From the NCBI RefSeq assembly GCF_902706225.1, contig NZ_CACSKB010000027.1, positions 1 to 53,108 on the forward strand: 53,108 nt of DNA. Direction: 5' to 3'. Origin of the DNA: Microbacterium sp. 18062 (GTDB taxonomy: Bacteria > Actinomycetota > Actinomycetes > Actinomycetales > Microbacteriaceae). Below, piece after piece: positions 31,489-40,270 of the stretch (the stretch's first letter is position 1; every line of letters starts with the position of its first letter). The notes under the pieces were generated by a model. The model saw only the letters and a program-made list of their open reading frames with translations, did no database searches and was not told where the DNA came from. The position numbers and the translations under genes were made by a program.

Positions 31489-33381
31489 ATGAGCATGTCG
31501 GCGGGCCCCCACCGTCCGCCCTCCTTCCGAGGGACGGATGCATCCGCCCAGCGCGCCGAGAACGCGCAGGCTCCGCACATCGACCACCTCGGGCGGCGCG
31601 TGGCGGCGCTGTTCCGCCCCTACCGCACGCGGCTGATCCTCACCGCAGCGCTCGTCGTCGTGGGCGCCGCGGTCGCGGTGATCCCCCCGCTTCTCGTGCA
31701 GCACGTCTTCGACGACGCGCTGTTCCCGACGCGCGGCGGCCCCGTCGACGTGCCGCTGCTCGTGCGGCTCGTCAGCGTCATGGTGGCGCTCTTCTTCCTG
31801 TCGGCAGCTCTCCAGGTCATGCAGACCTGGCTCACCTCGACGGTCGGCAACAGCGTCACGGGGGATCTGCGGGTGCGGCTGTTCGAGCATCTGCAGGCGA
31901 TGGAGCTCGGGTTCTTCACCCGTACCAAGACGGGCGTGATCCAGTCCCGTCTGCAGAACGACGTGGGCGCGGTGTCGGACGTGCTCACGAACACCATGAC
32001 CAGCATCCTCGGCAACACCGTGACCGTCGCCGCGTCGCTGGTCGCGATGATCCTCATCGACTGGCGGCTCACCCTCATCGCGGTGTTCATGATGCCGGCA
32101 CTCGCGCTCGTGCAGCGCCGGGTCGGCCAGGTGCGCGCGCGGATCGCGGGCCAGACGCAGGAGTCGCTGTCGGAGCTGTCGGCGATCACGCAGGAGAGCC
32201 TGAGCGTCTCCGGCATCCTGCTCTCGAAGTCGTTCAACCGGCAGGGCGACGAGTCGCTGCGCTACCGCGGCGAGAACCGCACGCAGGTGCGGCTGCAGGT
32301 GCGGCAGGCGATGAGCGGGCAGCGGTTCTTCGCGCTCGTCGGCGTCATCGTCGCGAGTGTGCCGGCGGTCATCTACCTGGTGGCGGGGCTCTTCCTCTCC
32401 GGCGGCGTCGAGCAGATCACGGCAGGCACGATCGTCGCGTTCACGACGGTGCAGGCGCGGTTGCTGCAACCGCTCATGGGGCTCATGCGGGTGGCGCTGG
32501 ACCTCCAGACCTCGTCGGCGGTGTTCGCGCGCATCTTCGAGTACCTCGATCTCGAGCCCGCGATCCGCGACCGCGCGGACGCCATCGATGTGGCGGACGC
32601 ACCGGGTCCCGTCGGCCGGGTGGAGCTGCGCGGCGTCTCGTTCCGCTATCCGGGCGCGGCGCCCGACGCCCGCCCGACGCTGGACTCCGTGTCGTTCCGC
32701 GTCGAGCCCGGGCAGCACGTGGCACTGGTGGGTCCGAGCGGCGCGGGGAAGACGAGCGTGCTGTACCTCGTGCCGCGGATGTACGAGGCCGATGCGGGAC
32801 AGGTGTTGTTCGCGGGCACCGACGTGCGCGGGCTCACCGTGGCGTCGATCGTCGACCGGATCGGGATCGTGTCGCAGGAGACCTACCTCTTCCACGCCAC
32901 GGTGCGCGAGAACCTGCGGTATGCGAAACCCGACGCGAGCGACGCGGAGGTGATCGCGGCCTGCCGGGCGGCCGACATCCACCACGTGATCGAGGGGTTC
33001 GAGCACGGGTACGACACGATCGTGGGGGAGCGCGGCTACCGCCTCTCGGGCGGCGAGAAGCAGCGGATCGCGATCGCGCGGGTACTGCTCAAGGATCCGC
33101 CGGTGCTGCTGCTGGACGAGGCGACCTCGGCGCTCGACACGGTGTCCGAACGCGTGGTGCAGGCGGCGCTCGACGCCGCGGCGCGCGGACGGACGACGAT
33201 CACGGTAGCGCACCGGCTGTCGACGGTGATCGGGGCGGACGCCATCCATGTGCTCGATGCCGGGCGGATCGTCGAGTCCGGCACGCACCAGCAGCTGATC
33301 GCCGCCGGTGGTCTGTACGCCGATCTCGCCGCCGAGCAGCTCGCGTCGGCGCGGGTCGCGGCAGACGAGACGCCCCTCTGA
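31489..33381 (+). CDS. ABC exporter, fused transmembrane and ATPase domains
   Basis: 630 residues. After a polar 35-residue N-terminus comes a six-helix type IV exporter domain (about 45-330) and an ATPase domain (about 375-610): Walker A VGPSGAGKTSVLYL, signature LSGGEKQRIAIARVLL, Walker B VLLLDEATSALD and switch His in TVAHRLST. It works as a homodimer or pairs with another half-transporter not present here. Candidate substrates are lipids, peptides or drugs. Single-gene unit convergent with the NAD operon. Confidence 0.93.
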   Translation: MSMSAGPHRPPSFRGTDASAQRAENAQAPHIDHLGRRVAALFRPYRTRLILTAALVVVGAAVAVIPPLLVQHVFDDALFPTRGGPVDVPLLVRLVSVMVALFFLSAALQVMQTWLTSTVGNSVTGDLRVRLFEHLQAMELGFFTRTKTGVIQSRLQNDVGAVSDVLTNTMTSILGNTVTVAASLVAMILIDWRLTLIAVFMMPALALVQRRVGQVRARIAGQTQESLSELSAITQESLSVSGILLSKSFNRQGDESLRYRGENRTQVRLQVRQAMSGQRFFALVGVIVASVPAVIYLVAGLFLSGGVEQITAGTIVAFTTVQARLLQPLMGLMRVALDLQTSSAVFARIFEYLDLEPAIRDRADAIDVADAPGPVGRVELRGVSFRYPGAAPDARPTLDSVSFRVEPGQHVALVGPSGAGKTSVLYLVPRMYEADAGQVLFAGTDVRGLTVASIVDRIGIVSQETYLFHATVRENLRYAKPDASDAEVIAACRAADIHHVIEGFEHGYDTIVGERGYRLSGGEKQRIAIARVLLKDPPVLLLDEATSALDTVSERVVQAALDAAARGRTTITVAHRLSTVIGADAIHVLDAGRIVESGTHQQLIAAGGLYADLAAEQLASARVAADETPL

Positions 33382-33421
33382 CCCCGGGTACCAGAGCTGA
33401 CCGGCTGCCAGATCCGACCGG

Positions 33422-34402
33422 CTACCAGAGGCGGGCGGCGGCCAGGAGCGGGAGAGCGTCGGCGGGGAGGGCGTCCGCGCTGAGCGGGAGACGGGCGACG
33501 TCCGCGCGGTCCCAGAGGTCGCGGGCGAAGGCGCCGACTGCGCGCCGGTAGGCGTCCTCGGGGTGTGACGCGGCGATCCGCGCGAGTCGGGGCACGTCCA
33601 TGCGCAGCAGCTGGCCGACCCGCGCCCGCGCGGCGAGCGGGTGGTCGGTGCCCTCGAGCACGCGCAGGCCCTCCGCCATCGCATCGAGGCAGTCGCGGAG
33701 CACGTCGAGGCGTTCCTCGTGCTGGGTGATCGACGAGCCGTCGGAGCGCTCGCGCCAGTGCGCGACGACATCCGGCACGACATCGAACCGCCGGGCCCGC
33801 GCGAACATCAGCTGCGCGACCACCTGGTCCTCGTAGAGCCTGCCCTCCGGGAAGCGCAGTCCGGAGTGCTCCCAGAACGCGGTGCGGCTGACCTTCGACC
33901 AGGCCACGATGTTCGCCGCCGCCTCCGGGTGCTCCTCGATCGTGACGCCGCGGCGCTCCGGGGAGGTGGCCGCCGCCACCCACGGCTGCACGGCGCCGGG
34001 CGCGTATCCGCCCGCGCCGTCGGGACGCAGCCGCACGTACGCTCCCGCGACGAAGTCGCTGCCGGTCTCGTCGAGCACGCCGACCATGCGGGCGAGGGCG
34101 CCGGGCTGCAGCACGTCGTCGGCGTCGAGGAACGCGACGAATGGCGTCTCGACGGTCGCCAGCGCCGCGTTGCGGGCCGCTCCCAGCCCGCCCCGGCGCG
34201 CGTGGCGCAGCACGCGGAAGCGGTCGTCGTCCGCGGCGGCCGCCTCGAACAGGGCGCCGGTCCCGTCGGCCGACGCGTCGTCGACGAGGACGGCCGTCCA
34301 CTCGGCGAGCGTCTGCCGGCGAAGCGAGGCGAGGGCGTCGCCCGCCCACGGGGCGACGTCGAAACCCGGCACGATGACCGTGACGAGGGCGCGGCTGCTC
34401 AC
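33422..34402 (-). CDS. Glycosyltransferase family 2
   Basis: 326 residues. The GT-A start is VTVIVPGFDVAPWAGDALASLRRQTLAEWTAVLVDDASADGT, the DxD-type metal motif is in FVAFLDADDVLQPGAL, and the acceptor side includes LYEDQVVAQLMFAR. The helical C-terminal part ends AAARLW. Such enzymes add sugars to wall polymers or glycolipids. The GTG start overlaps the stop of the cysteine desulfurase gene (GTGA), so it is co-translated with the NAD operon, although its function appears unrelated. Confidence 0.85.
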   Translation of the reverse strand: MSSRALVTVIVPGFDVAPWAGDALASLRRQTLAEWTAVLVDDASADGTGALFEAAAADDDRFRVLRHARRGGLGAARNAALATVETPFVAFLDADDVLQPGALARMVGVLDETGSDFVAGAYVRLRPDGAGGYAPGAVQPWVAAATSPERRGVTIEEHPEAAANIVAWSKVSRTAFWEHSGLRFPEGRLYEDQVVAQLMFARARRFDVVPDVVAHWRERSDGSSITQHEERLDVLRDCLDAMAEGLRVLEGTDHPLAARARVGQLLRMDVPRLARIAASHPEDAYRRAVGAFARDLWDRADVARLPLSADALPADALPLLAAARLW

Positions 34403-35538
34403 GGGCCCGATTGTACGGCGGCGACGGATGCGGCGACCGCCGCGGCCACGTCGTCGAGCGGTGCGGCCAGGTCGTGCGGGAAGGTGAAGCGCACCGAGGT
34501 CTGCGCGACGGCGGGGTCGATGCCCATCGCGATCAGCACATGCGAGGGCTCGTCGCTCCCGGCGGCGCACGCCGAGCCGCTCGACGAGACGACTCCGCGG
34601 CGCTCGAGCCCGAGGAGCACCGCCTCGCCGCTCGTGCCCGCGAACGTGAAGCTCGCCGTTCCGGGGAGGCGTTCGCGGGGGTGACCGGTCAGGCGCGCGG
34701 TCGGGACGTGCGCGAGGACGTGCGCGACGAACGCGTCGCGGAGCGCCTCCACCCGTGCCGACGACTCGGCGCGCTCCGCCTCGGCGAGCTCGAGCGCCGT
34801 CGCGAGACCGACGGCGCCGGCGACGTTCTCGGTGCCGCTGCGGCGCCCGCGCTCCTGCCCGCCGCCGTGCAGCAGCGGCTCGAGCGGGATGCGGCCGCGC
34901 ACCGCCGCCGCCCCCGTGCCCTTCGGGGCGCCGAGCTTGTGGCCGGCGATCGTGATCGCATCGACGCCGAGCCCCGACAGCGGCAGCCAGCCGGCCGCCT
35001 GCACGGCGTCCAGGTGCACCGGGATGCGGCGGGCGCGCGCGGCCGCGGCGATCGCGGCGACGTCCTGCACGGTGCCGACCTCGTTGTTGGCGTAGCCGAC
35101 GCTGACGAGCGCGGTGTCGTCGCGGAGCGCGGCGGCCACCGCATCCGGATCCACGCGGGCGTCGCCGTCGACCGGCACGAGGGTCGAGGAGAAGCCGTGC
35201 ACGCGTTCGAGCGCCGTGACGGACTCGAGGATCGACTCGTGCTCGATGGGCGTCGTCACGACGTGCCCCGCGCCGCGGCCGAGACGGGCGGCGACGGCGA
35301 TGCCCTTGACTGCGAGGTTGTTGCCCTCGGTGCCGCCCGAGGTGAAGATCACGTCTCCCGCACGCATGCCGAGCACCGCGGCGATCCGGGCACGGGCGTC
35401 CGCCAGCGCGCGGGCCGCCTGCTCGCCGACCTCGTGATGGCTCGAGGGGTTGCCGAACGCGTGCGTCCAGAAAGGGAGCATCGCCTCGAGCACCTCGGGT
35501 CGCACCGCCGTGGTGGCGGCGTTGTCGAAGTAGCGCAT
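34399..35538 (-). CDS. Cysteine desulfurase (NifS/IscS family)
   Basis: 379 residues. PLP Lys201 lies in TIAGHKLGAPKG, the cofactor His is in TTPIEHESIL, and the sulfur-accepting Cys324 is in SSSGSACAAGSDEPSHVL. It removes sulfur from cysteine and passes persulfide to Fe-S assembly. Its location directly after nadC, 16 bp away, points to a dedicated supply for the oxygen-sensitive [4Fe-4S] cluster of NadA, as known in other bacteria where a NifS-like gene accompanies nad genes. Confidence 0.92.
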   Translation of the reverse strand: MRYFDNAATTAVRPEVLEAMLPFWTHAFGNPSSHHEVGEQAARALADARARIAAVLGMRAGDVIFTSGGTEGNNLAVKGIAVAARLGRGAGHVVTTPIEHESILESVTALERVHGFSSTLVPVDGDARVDPDAVAAALRDDTALVSVGYANNEVGTVQDVAAIAAAARARRIPVHLDAVQAAGWLPLSGLGVDAITIAGHKLGAPKGTGAAAVRGRIPLEPLLHGGGQERGRRSGTENVAGAVGLATALELAEAERAESSARVEALRDAFVAHVLAHVPTARLTGHPRERLPGTASFTFAGTSGEAVLLGLERRGVVSSSGSACAAGSDEPSHVLIAMGIDPAVAQTSVRFTFPHDLAAPLDDVAAAVAASVAAVQSGP

Positions 35539-35554
35539 TGCCCCTCAGGCCTGG

Positions 35555-36421
35555 TCAGATCGCGTCCGGAAGCCCGACGTGCACGTCGAGCCCCAGGTCG
35601 AGTCCGCGCGCGGCGTGGGTCAGGGCGCCGACCGAGATGACGTCGACGCCCGTCTCGGCGATGGCGCGCACGGTCTCGAGGCTCACTCCGCCCGACGCGT
35701 CGATGACCGCGCGACCGGCGACCTGCTCGATCCCGCGACGGAGGTCCTCGAGGGAGAAGTTGTCGAGCATGATGGTGTCGACGCCGGCGGCGAGCACCGC
35801 CTCGATCTGGTCGAGGCGGTCCACCTCGACCTCGACGTGCGTCGTGTGCGGCAGTCGCGCGATGGCGCTCTCCAGCGCCTGCGTCACCGACACCCCCGAC
35901 GCGGTCAGCACCGCGAGGTGGTTGTCCTTGGCCATGACCGCGTCCGACAGCGAGAAGCGGTGGTTGTGGCCGCCGCCGGAGACCACCGCGTGGCGTTCGA
36001 AGGCGCGCAGGCCCGGTGTCGTCTTGCGGGTGTCCGCGATGCGGGCGCCGGTGTGGGCGACCTCGGCGACGTACGCGGCGGTGAGCGTCGCGATCCCCGA
36101 CATCCGCTGCACGAAGTTCAGCCCCACCCGCTCGGCCGTGAGCACCGAGCGCGCGGGGCCCCGGACCGTCGCGAGCACGGCCCCCGCCGCGAAGCGGTCG
36201 CCGTCGGCGGCCCGCAGCTCGACGCGGACTCCCGGGTCGGTCAGCCGGAATGCGGCGGCGAACACCTCGCCGCCGGAGAAGATCCCCGGCTCGCGGGCGA
36301 CGAGCTCGGCGGTCGCGACGGCCTCGGCGGGGATGAGCGAGGCGCTCGTCAGGTCGCCCCAGGGGGCGTCCTCCTCGAGGGCGGCCGAGACGACGCGGTC
36401 GCAGGTGGCGCGTGTCAGCAT
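35555..36421 (-). CDS. nadC: Nicotinate-nucleotide pyrophosphorylase (quinolinate phosphoribosyltransferase)
   Basis: 288 residues, full length. Phosphoribosyl/quinolinate-binding motifs include EEDAPWGDLTSASL, GLNFVQRMSGIATLT, DTRKTTPGLRAFERHAV and GGGHNHRFSLSDAVMAKDNH. The C-terminal barrel has VDTIMLDNFS and SGGVSLETVRAIAETGVDVISVGALTH. It makes nicotinate mononucleotide from quinolinate and PRPP. It overlaps nadB by 7 bases. Confidence 0.97.
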   Translation of the reverse strand: MLTRATCDRVVSAALEEDAPWGDLTSASLIPAEAVATAELVAREPGIFSGGEVFAAAFRLTDPGVRVELRAADGDRFAAGAVLATVRGPARSVLTAERVGLNFVQRMSGIATLTAAYVAEVAHTGARIADTRKTTPGLRAFERHAVVSGGGHNHRFSLSDAVMAKDNHLAVLTASGVSVTQALESAIARLPHTTHVEVEVDRLDQIEAVLAAGVDTIMLDNFSLEDLRRGIEQVAGRAVIDASGGVSLETVRAIAETGVDVISVGALTHAARGLDLGLDVHVGLPDAI

Positions 36422-38040
36422 GCGGTGGCGTCCTCGAGATCGGGGAGGGGAAGGGATGCCGGCGCGACATCCGGCGACCCGGTCGCGGATGGGGTGTCGT
36501 CGCGCCGGAAGTGCGCTCCGACGGATGCGGTGCGCACCCGTGCCGCGGCGACGAGCGTGGTCGCGACGAGCAGGAGGTTCGCGTCCTCGAGCGCCTGGAC
36601 GGCGTCGCCGGGCAGGGCTTCCGAACCCGCGCCGGCGGGCAGGGTCTCGATCGCCCAGCCGGCGAGGACCGATGCGGCGTGCGCCAGGCCGTCCGCGTCC
36701 CGCACGAGTCCCGCATGCTCCCACATGAGCCGCTGGAGTGCCGCCCGGGAGAACGGGACGCCGCGCCCGCCCGCTCGGGATCCGCGCGGCACGTCGTCCG
36801 CCGCGTCGATCCAGGACGGAGGGACCGGGCTCGGCGCGGCGGCGGCGTGCGGGCCGGGCCAGCCGGATGCCTTGGCGTCAGGGCCGATCGCGTCGGCCAC
36901 GCGTGCGCCGAACACGGCGCCCTCCAGCAGCGAGTTGGACGCGAGCCGGTTGGCGCCGTGCGCGCCGGTGCGGGCCGTCTCGCCGACGGCGTAGAGACCC
37001 GGGAGCGTCGTGCGGCCGGCGACGTCGGTCGCGATGCCGCCCATCACGTAGTGCGCGGCCGGGGTCACCGGGATCGGTTCGCGCGCCCAGTCGAGACCGC
37101 GCGCGCGGACTGCCGCGTCGATCGTCGGGAAGCGCTCAGCGAGGAACTCCGCCGTGCGCGGACCGCCGAGTCGGGTCGCATCGAGGAACACGGGCCCGGG
37201 CTGCCGGGCGATCGCCCGCGCGACGACGTCGCGGGGGGCGAGCTCGCCATCCGGATGCGCGTCGAAGGCGAACCGGCGTCCGGAGGCGTCGACGAGCACG
37301 GCTCCCTCGCCGCGGACCGCCTCGGAGACGAGGAAGGGCGCGCCCGTGGCCAGCACGGTCGGGTGGAACTGGACGAACTCGAGATCGCCGACCTCGGCGC
37401 CGGCGCGGAGGGCCGCCGCGATGCCGTCGCCGGTGGCCACCGCGGGGTTGGTCGTGTGCGCGTACAGCCGGCCGGCGCCCCCGGTCGCGAGCACGACGGC
37501 GTCGGCGGTCACGGTGTGGCGGGTCCCGTCGAGGAGCAGGTCGACGCCGGTGACGCGGCCGCCGCGCACGACGAGGTCGACGAGGAAGGCGTGCTCGAGC
37601 ACGGTGACCTCGCTCGCGGCGAGCCGGTCGAGCAGAGTGCGCTCGATCGCGGCCCCCGTGGCGTCTCCGCCCGCGTGCAGCACGCGGGCGTGCGAGTGCG
37701 CGCCCTCGAGGCCGACGCGGAGCGCGCCGGCGTCGTCGCGGTCGAAGGGCACGCCCGCGTCGATCAGATCGCGGATGCGGGCGGGCCCCTCCTCCACCAG
37801 GATGCGCACCGCGCGCGGGTCGGACAGTCCGGCACCCGCGGTCAGGGTGTCGCGGAGGTGCTCCTCGGTCGTGTCGTCGGTGGTCATGACCCCGGCGATG
37901 CCGCCCTGGGCGAACCGGGTCGCGGCGTGGTCGAGCGCGTCCTTCGTGACGAGGGTGACCGCGATGCCGCCCGCGGCCGCGCGCAGCGCCGCAGTGAGAC
38001 CCGCGATGCCGCTGCCCGCCACGACCGCGTGTGCGCTCAT
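36415..38040 (-). CDS. nadB: L-aspartate oxidase
   Basis: 541 residues. The FAD-binding Rossmann motif is VVAGSGIAGLTAALRAA. The flavoprotein landmarks HSHARVLHAGGDATGAAI, TGGAGRLY...TNPAVATGDGIAAALRAGAEVGDLEFVQFHPT and TPAAHYVMGGIATD are all present, plus the C-terminal helical domain. It oxidises aspartate to iminoaspartate for quinolinate synthesis with NadA. It overlaps nadA by 4 bases and nadC by 7. The much longer open frame upstream is a shadow of nadA. Confidence 0.97.
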   Translation of the reverse strand: MSAHAVVAGSGIAGLTAALRAAAGGIAVTLVTKDALDHAATRFAQGGIAGVMTTDDTTEEHLRDTLTAGAGLSDPRAVRILVEEGPARIRDLIDAGVPFDRDDAGALRVGLEGAHSHARVLHAGGDATGAAIERTLLDRLAASEVTVLEHAFLVDLVVRGGRVTGVDLLLDGTRHTVTADAVVLATGGAGRLYAHTTNPAVATGDGIAAALRAGAEVGDLEFVQFHPTVLATGAPFLVSEAVRGEGAVLVDASGRRFAFDAHPDGELAPRDVVARAIARQPGPVFLDATRLGGPRTAEFLAERFPTIDAAVRARGLDWAREPIPVTPAAHYVMGGIATDVAGRTTLPGLYAVGETARTGAHGANRLASNSLLEGAVFGARVADAIGPDAKASGWPGPHAAAAPSPVPPSWIDAADDVPRGSRAGGRGVPFSRAALQRLMWEHAGLVRDADGLAHAASVLAGWAIETLPAGAGSEALPGDAVQALEDANLLLVATTLVAAARVRTASVGAHFRRDDTPSATGSPDVAPASLPLPDLEDATAC

Positions 38041-39365
38041 GCCGGGGAGCCCACGGGCTTGGCGGCCAGCATCCGCTCGAGGGCGAGGCGGGCGGGATCG
38101 GCGACGGAGGCGGGCACCGTGATGCGGTTGAGCACCTCGCCGGCGACGAGCGCCTCGAGCACCCAGGCGAGGTAGCCGGGGTGGATGCGGTACATCGTCG
38201 AGCAGGGGCACACCACCGGGTCGAGGCAGAAGATCTCGTGCTGCGGGTATTCCGCGGCCAAGCGCTGCACGAGGTTGATCTCGGTGCCGATCGCGAAGGT
38301 GGTCGGCTCGGTCGCCGCGGCGATGGCCTTGCGGATGAAGTCCGTCGACCCCGCCTCGTCGGCGGCGTCGACGACCGGCATGGGGCACTCCGGGTGCACG
38401 ATGACCCGGACGCCCGGGTGCTCGACGCGCGCCTTCTCGATCTGGTCGACCGTGAACCGTCGATGCACGGAGCAGAAGCCGTGCCAGAGGATCACCCGGG
38501 AGTCCTGGAGCGTGGCCTCGTCCGAGCCGCCGTACGGCTTCGTGGGGTTCCACATCGGCATCTGCTCGAGCGGCACGCCCATCGCCTTCGCGGTGTTGCG
38601 GCCGAGGTGCTGATCGGGGAAGAACAGCACGCGCCGACCACGCGCGAACGCCCACTCGAGCACCGTGCGGGCGTTCGACGAGGTGCACACGATGCCGCCG
38701 TGCCGACCGACGAACCCCTTGATGTCGGCGGAGGAGTTCATGTAGGTCACCGGCACGACCGGCAGGAGGCCGTCCGCGTCCGGGGTGTCCATGTCGCCGA
38801 ACACGTCTTCGAGCTGCTCCCAGCACTCCTCCACCTGGTCGATGTTCGCCATGTCGGCCATCGAGCAGCCGGCGGCGAGGTTCGGCAGGACGACCGCCTG
38901 CTCGGGGCCGGAGAGGAGATCGGCGGTCTCGGCCATGAAGTGCACGCCGCAGAAGATCATCGCCTCGGCCTCGGGGCGGGCCTTCGCGGCGTTCGCGAGC
39001 TGGAACGAGTCGCCCACGTAGTCGGCGTGGCGCACGACCTCCTCGCGCTGGTAGAAGTGCCCGAGCACGACGACGCGGTCGCCGAGCGTCGCCTTCGCGG
39101 CACGGATGCGGCGATCGAGGTCCTCGTCGGATGCGTCCCGGTAGGCCTGGGGGAGCTGTCCCTGACGGGGCGAGCCGGTCGGGATCACGTCGCCCATCGA
39201 TGCGCCCGGGCCGTAGCCGGGACGCACGTCGAAGTCCCACGGCCCCGCGGCGAGGTCGGTGTTGCAGGTGAAGCCGCTCGCGGCCCCGGCGACGATCGCC
39301 TGGATCTCGTGGTCGACCGACGGGTCGAGGGGGCGGGGCTGGATGCTCAGCGTGGCCTGGCTCAT
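38037..39365 (-). CDS. nadA: Quinolinate synthase A
   Basis: 442 residues, the long actinobacterial form. Cluster-binding cysteines are expected in IFCGVHFMAE, in VIVHPECPMPVVDAA and in VVCPCSTMYRIHPGYL. Further family motifs are VVVLGHFYQREEVV and GGIVCTSSNARTVLEWA. It condenses iminoaspartate with dihydroxyacetone phosphate and needs a [4Fe-4S] cluster. The ATG overlaps the stop of the regulator gene (ATGA). Confidence 0.97.
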   Translation of the reverse strand: MSQATLSIQPRPLDPSVDHEIQAIVAGAASGFTCNTDLAAGPWDFDVRPGYGPGASMGDVIPTGSPRQGQLPQAYRDASDEDLDRRIRAAKATLGDRVVVLGHFYQREEVVRHADYVGDSFQLANAAKARPEAEAMIFCGVHFMAETADLLSGPEQAVVLPNLAAGCSMADMANIDQVEECWEQLEDVFGDMDTPDADGLLPVVPVTYMNSSADIKGFVGRHGGIVCTSSNARTVLEWAFARGRRVLFFPDQHLGRNTAKAMGVPLEQMPMWNPTKPYGGSDEATLQDSRVILWHGFCSVHRRFTVDQIEKARVEHPGVRVIVHPECPMPVVDAADEAGSTDFIRKAIAAATEPTTFAIGTEINLVQRLAAEYPQHEIFCLDPVVCPCSTMYRIHPGYLAWVLEALVAGEVLNRITVPASVADPARLALERMLAAKPVGSPA

Positions 39366-40117
39366 ATCGTGCTCGATTCGTGCGCGGCGGGAGCGAGCGG
39401 GCCGCGATCGGCCAGCTCGACGTCGTGGTGGGGGCGATACAGCCGCGCCGGGCGGTGGCTGCCCGTGCGGAAGGACTCGGTGCGGACGAGGGTGCCGGAG
39501 TTCTCCACCTGGCGGCGGAAGTTCGCCGGGTCGAGCCGCTTGCCGAGAATGGCCTCGTACACCTCGCGGAGGTCGGCGAGCGTGAAGGCGTCCGCCATCA
39601 GGCCGTGCGCGATGCGGCTGTAGCCGACCTTGTTGCGCAGGCGCCAGAGGGCGTAGTCGACGATGTGGTTGTGGTCGAAGGCGAGGGTCGGCAGATCGGC
39701 GGCGGGGAACCACACGACGTTCTCCGGGGCGTCGCCGGATGCCGCGTGGGCGGCGACCTGCGCATCGACCTCGTCAGCGCGCAGCAGGGCCCAGTAGACG
39801 ATCGACACCACGCGGGTGGTCGACCGGCCGACGTCGCCGAAGGCGTAGAGCTGCTCGAGGTAGCTGGGGGTGAGGCCGGTCGTCTCGGCGAGGGTGCGGG
39901 ATGCCGCGTCCTCGAGGTTCTCGACGATGTCGAGCCAGCCGCCGGGCAGCGCCCAGAGACCCGCGTGCGGGTCGCGGGTGCGCCGGACGAGGGGGAGCAC
40001 CAGCTGCGGGCAGTCGCCCTCGTCGCGACGCATGGTGAAGATGACGGTGGACACCGCGACCCGCGTGGCGTCGAGCGCATCGGCGTCGCGGGGCGAGGGT
40101 GCGGTGGCGGGTGTCAT
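39362..40117 (-). CDS. nrtR: NrtR-type Nudix-related transcriptional regulator of NAD synthesis
   Basis: 251 residues. The N-terminal Nudix domain (about 17-150) carries a Nudix box at about 60-82. Its catalytic core is changed: RTLAETTGL in place of RExxEExG, losing two of the acidic residues needed for hydrolysis. The C-terminal winged helix (about 155-235, LADLREVYEAILGKRLDPANFRRQVENSG) binds DNA. NrtR proteins sense ADP-ribose or related ligands and repress NAD genes. Its place as first gene of the nad operon supports this. Promoter and candidate operator lie upstream. Confidence 0.88.
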   Translation of the reverse strand: MTPATAPSPRDADALDATRVAVSTVIFTMRRDEGDCPQLVLPLVRRTRDPHAGLWALPGGWLDIVENLEDAASRTLAETTGLTPSYLEQLYAFGDVGRSTTRVVSIVYWALLRADEVDAQVAAHAASGDAPENVVWFPAADLPTLAFDHNHIVDYALWRLRNKVGYSRIAHGLMADAFTLADLREVYEAILGKRLDPANFRRQVENSGTLVRTESFRTGSHRPARLYRPHHDVELADRGPLAPAAHESSTI

Positions 40118-40156
40118 GGCCGTTCGTGTCGTCCGTCGGGTGGCATCGTAGTTCGT

Positions 40157-40167
40157 GTCACTGTGAC
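40157..40167. promoter_or_regulatory. Palindrome downstream of the nad promoter, candidate NrtR operator
   Basis: GTCAC-T-GTGAC lies between the -10 box at 40183-40188 and the nrtR start at 40117, in an AT-rich stretch. A repressor bound here would block the start of the operon. Confidence 0.45.
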
Positions 40168-40182
40168 TTTAACTTCGGCTCG

Positions 40183-40212
40183 ATCATAGTGTCATCCTGA
40201 CTCGAAGTGCAA
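40183..40212 (-). promoter_or_regulatory. Sigma-70-type promoter of the nad operon
   Basis: On the minus strand: -35 TTGCAC (40212-40207), an 18-base spacer and -10 TATGAT (40188-40183). Both boxes are one or two changes from consensus, making this one of the best promoters in the window. Confidence 0.7.
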
Positions 40213-40270
40213 CCGCGCTCCCCGCCGATCCCCCAGGTACGACCTCTAGCCTGAGCACCAGGAGGATGAG

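Noticed and set aside
33382..33421. Repeated gaccggctnccaga between two convergent genes as a regulatory repeat
   Set aside because: Only two short copies, one inside the end of the glycosyltransferase gene; too little to support a function.
38041..39240. 941-residue nadB
   Set aside because: The N-terminal extension is the nadA gene read in another frame; nadB has a normal start and FAD motif at 38040.
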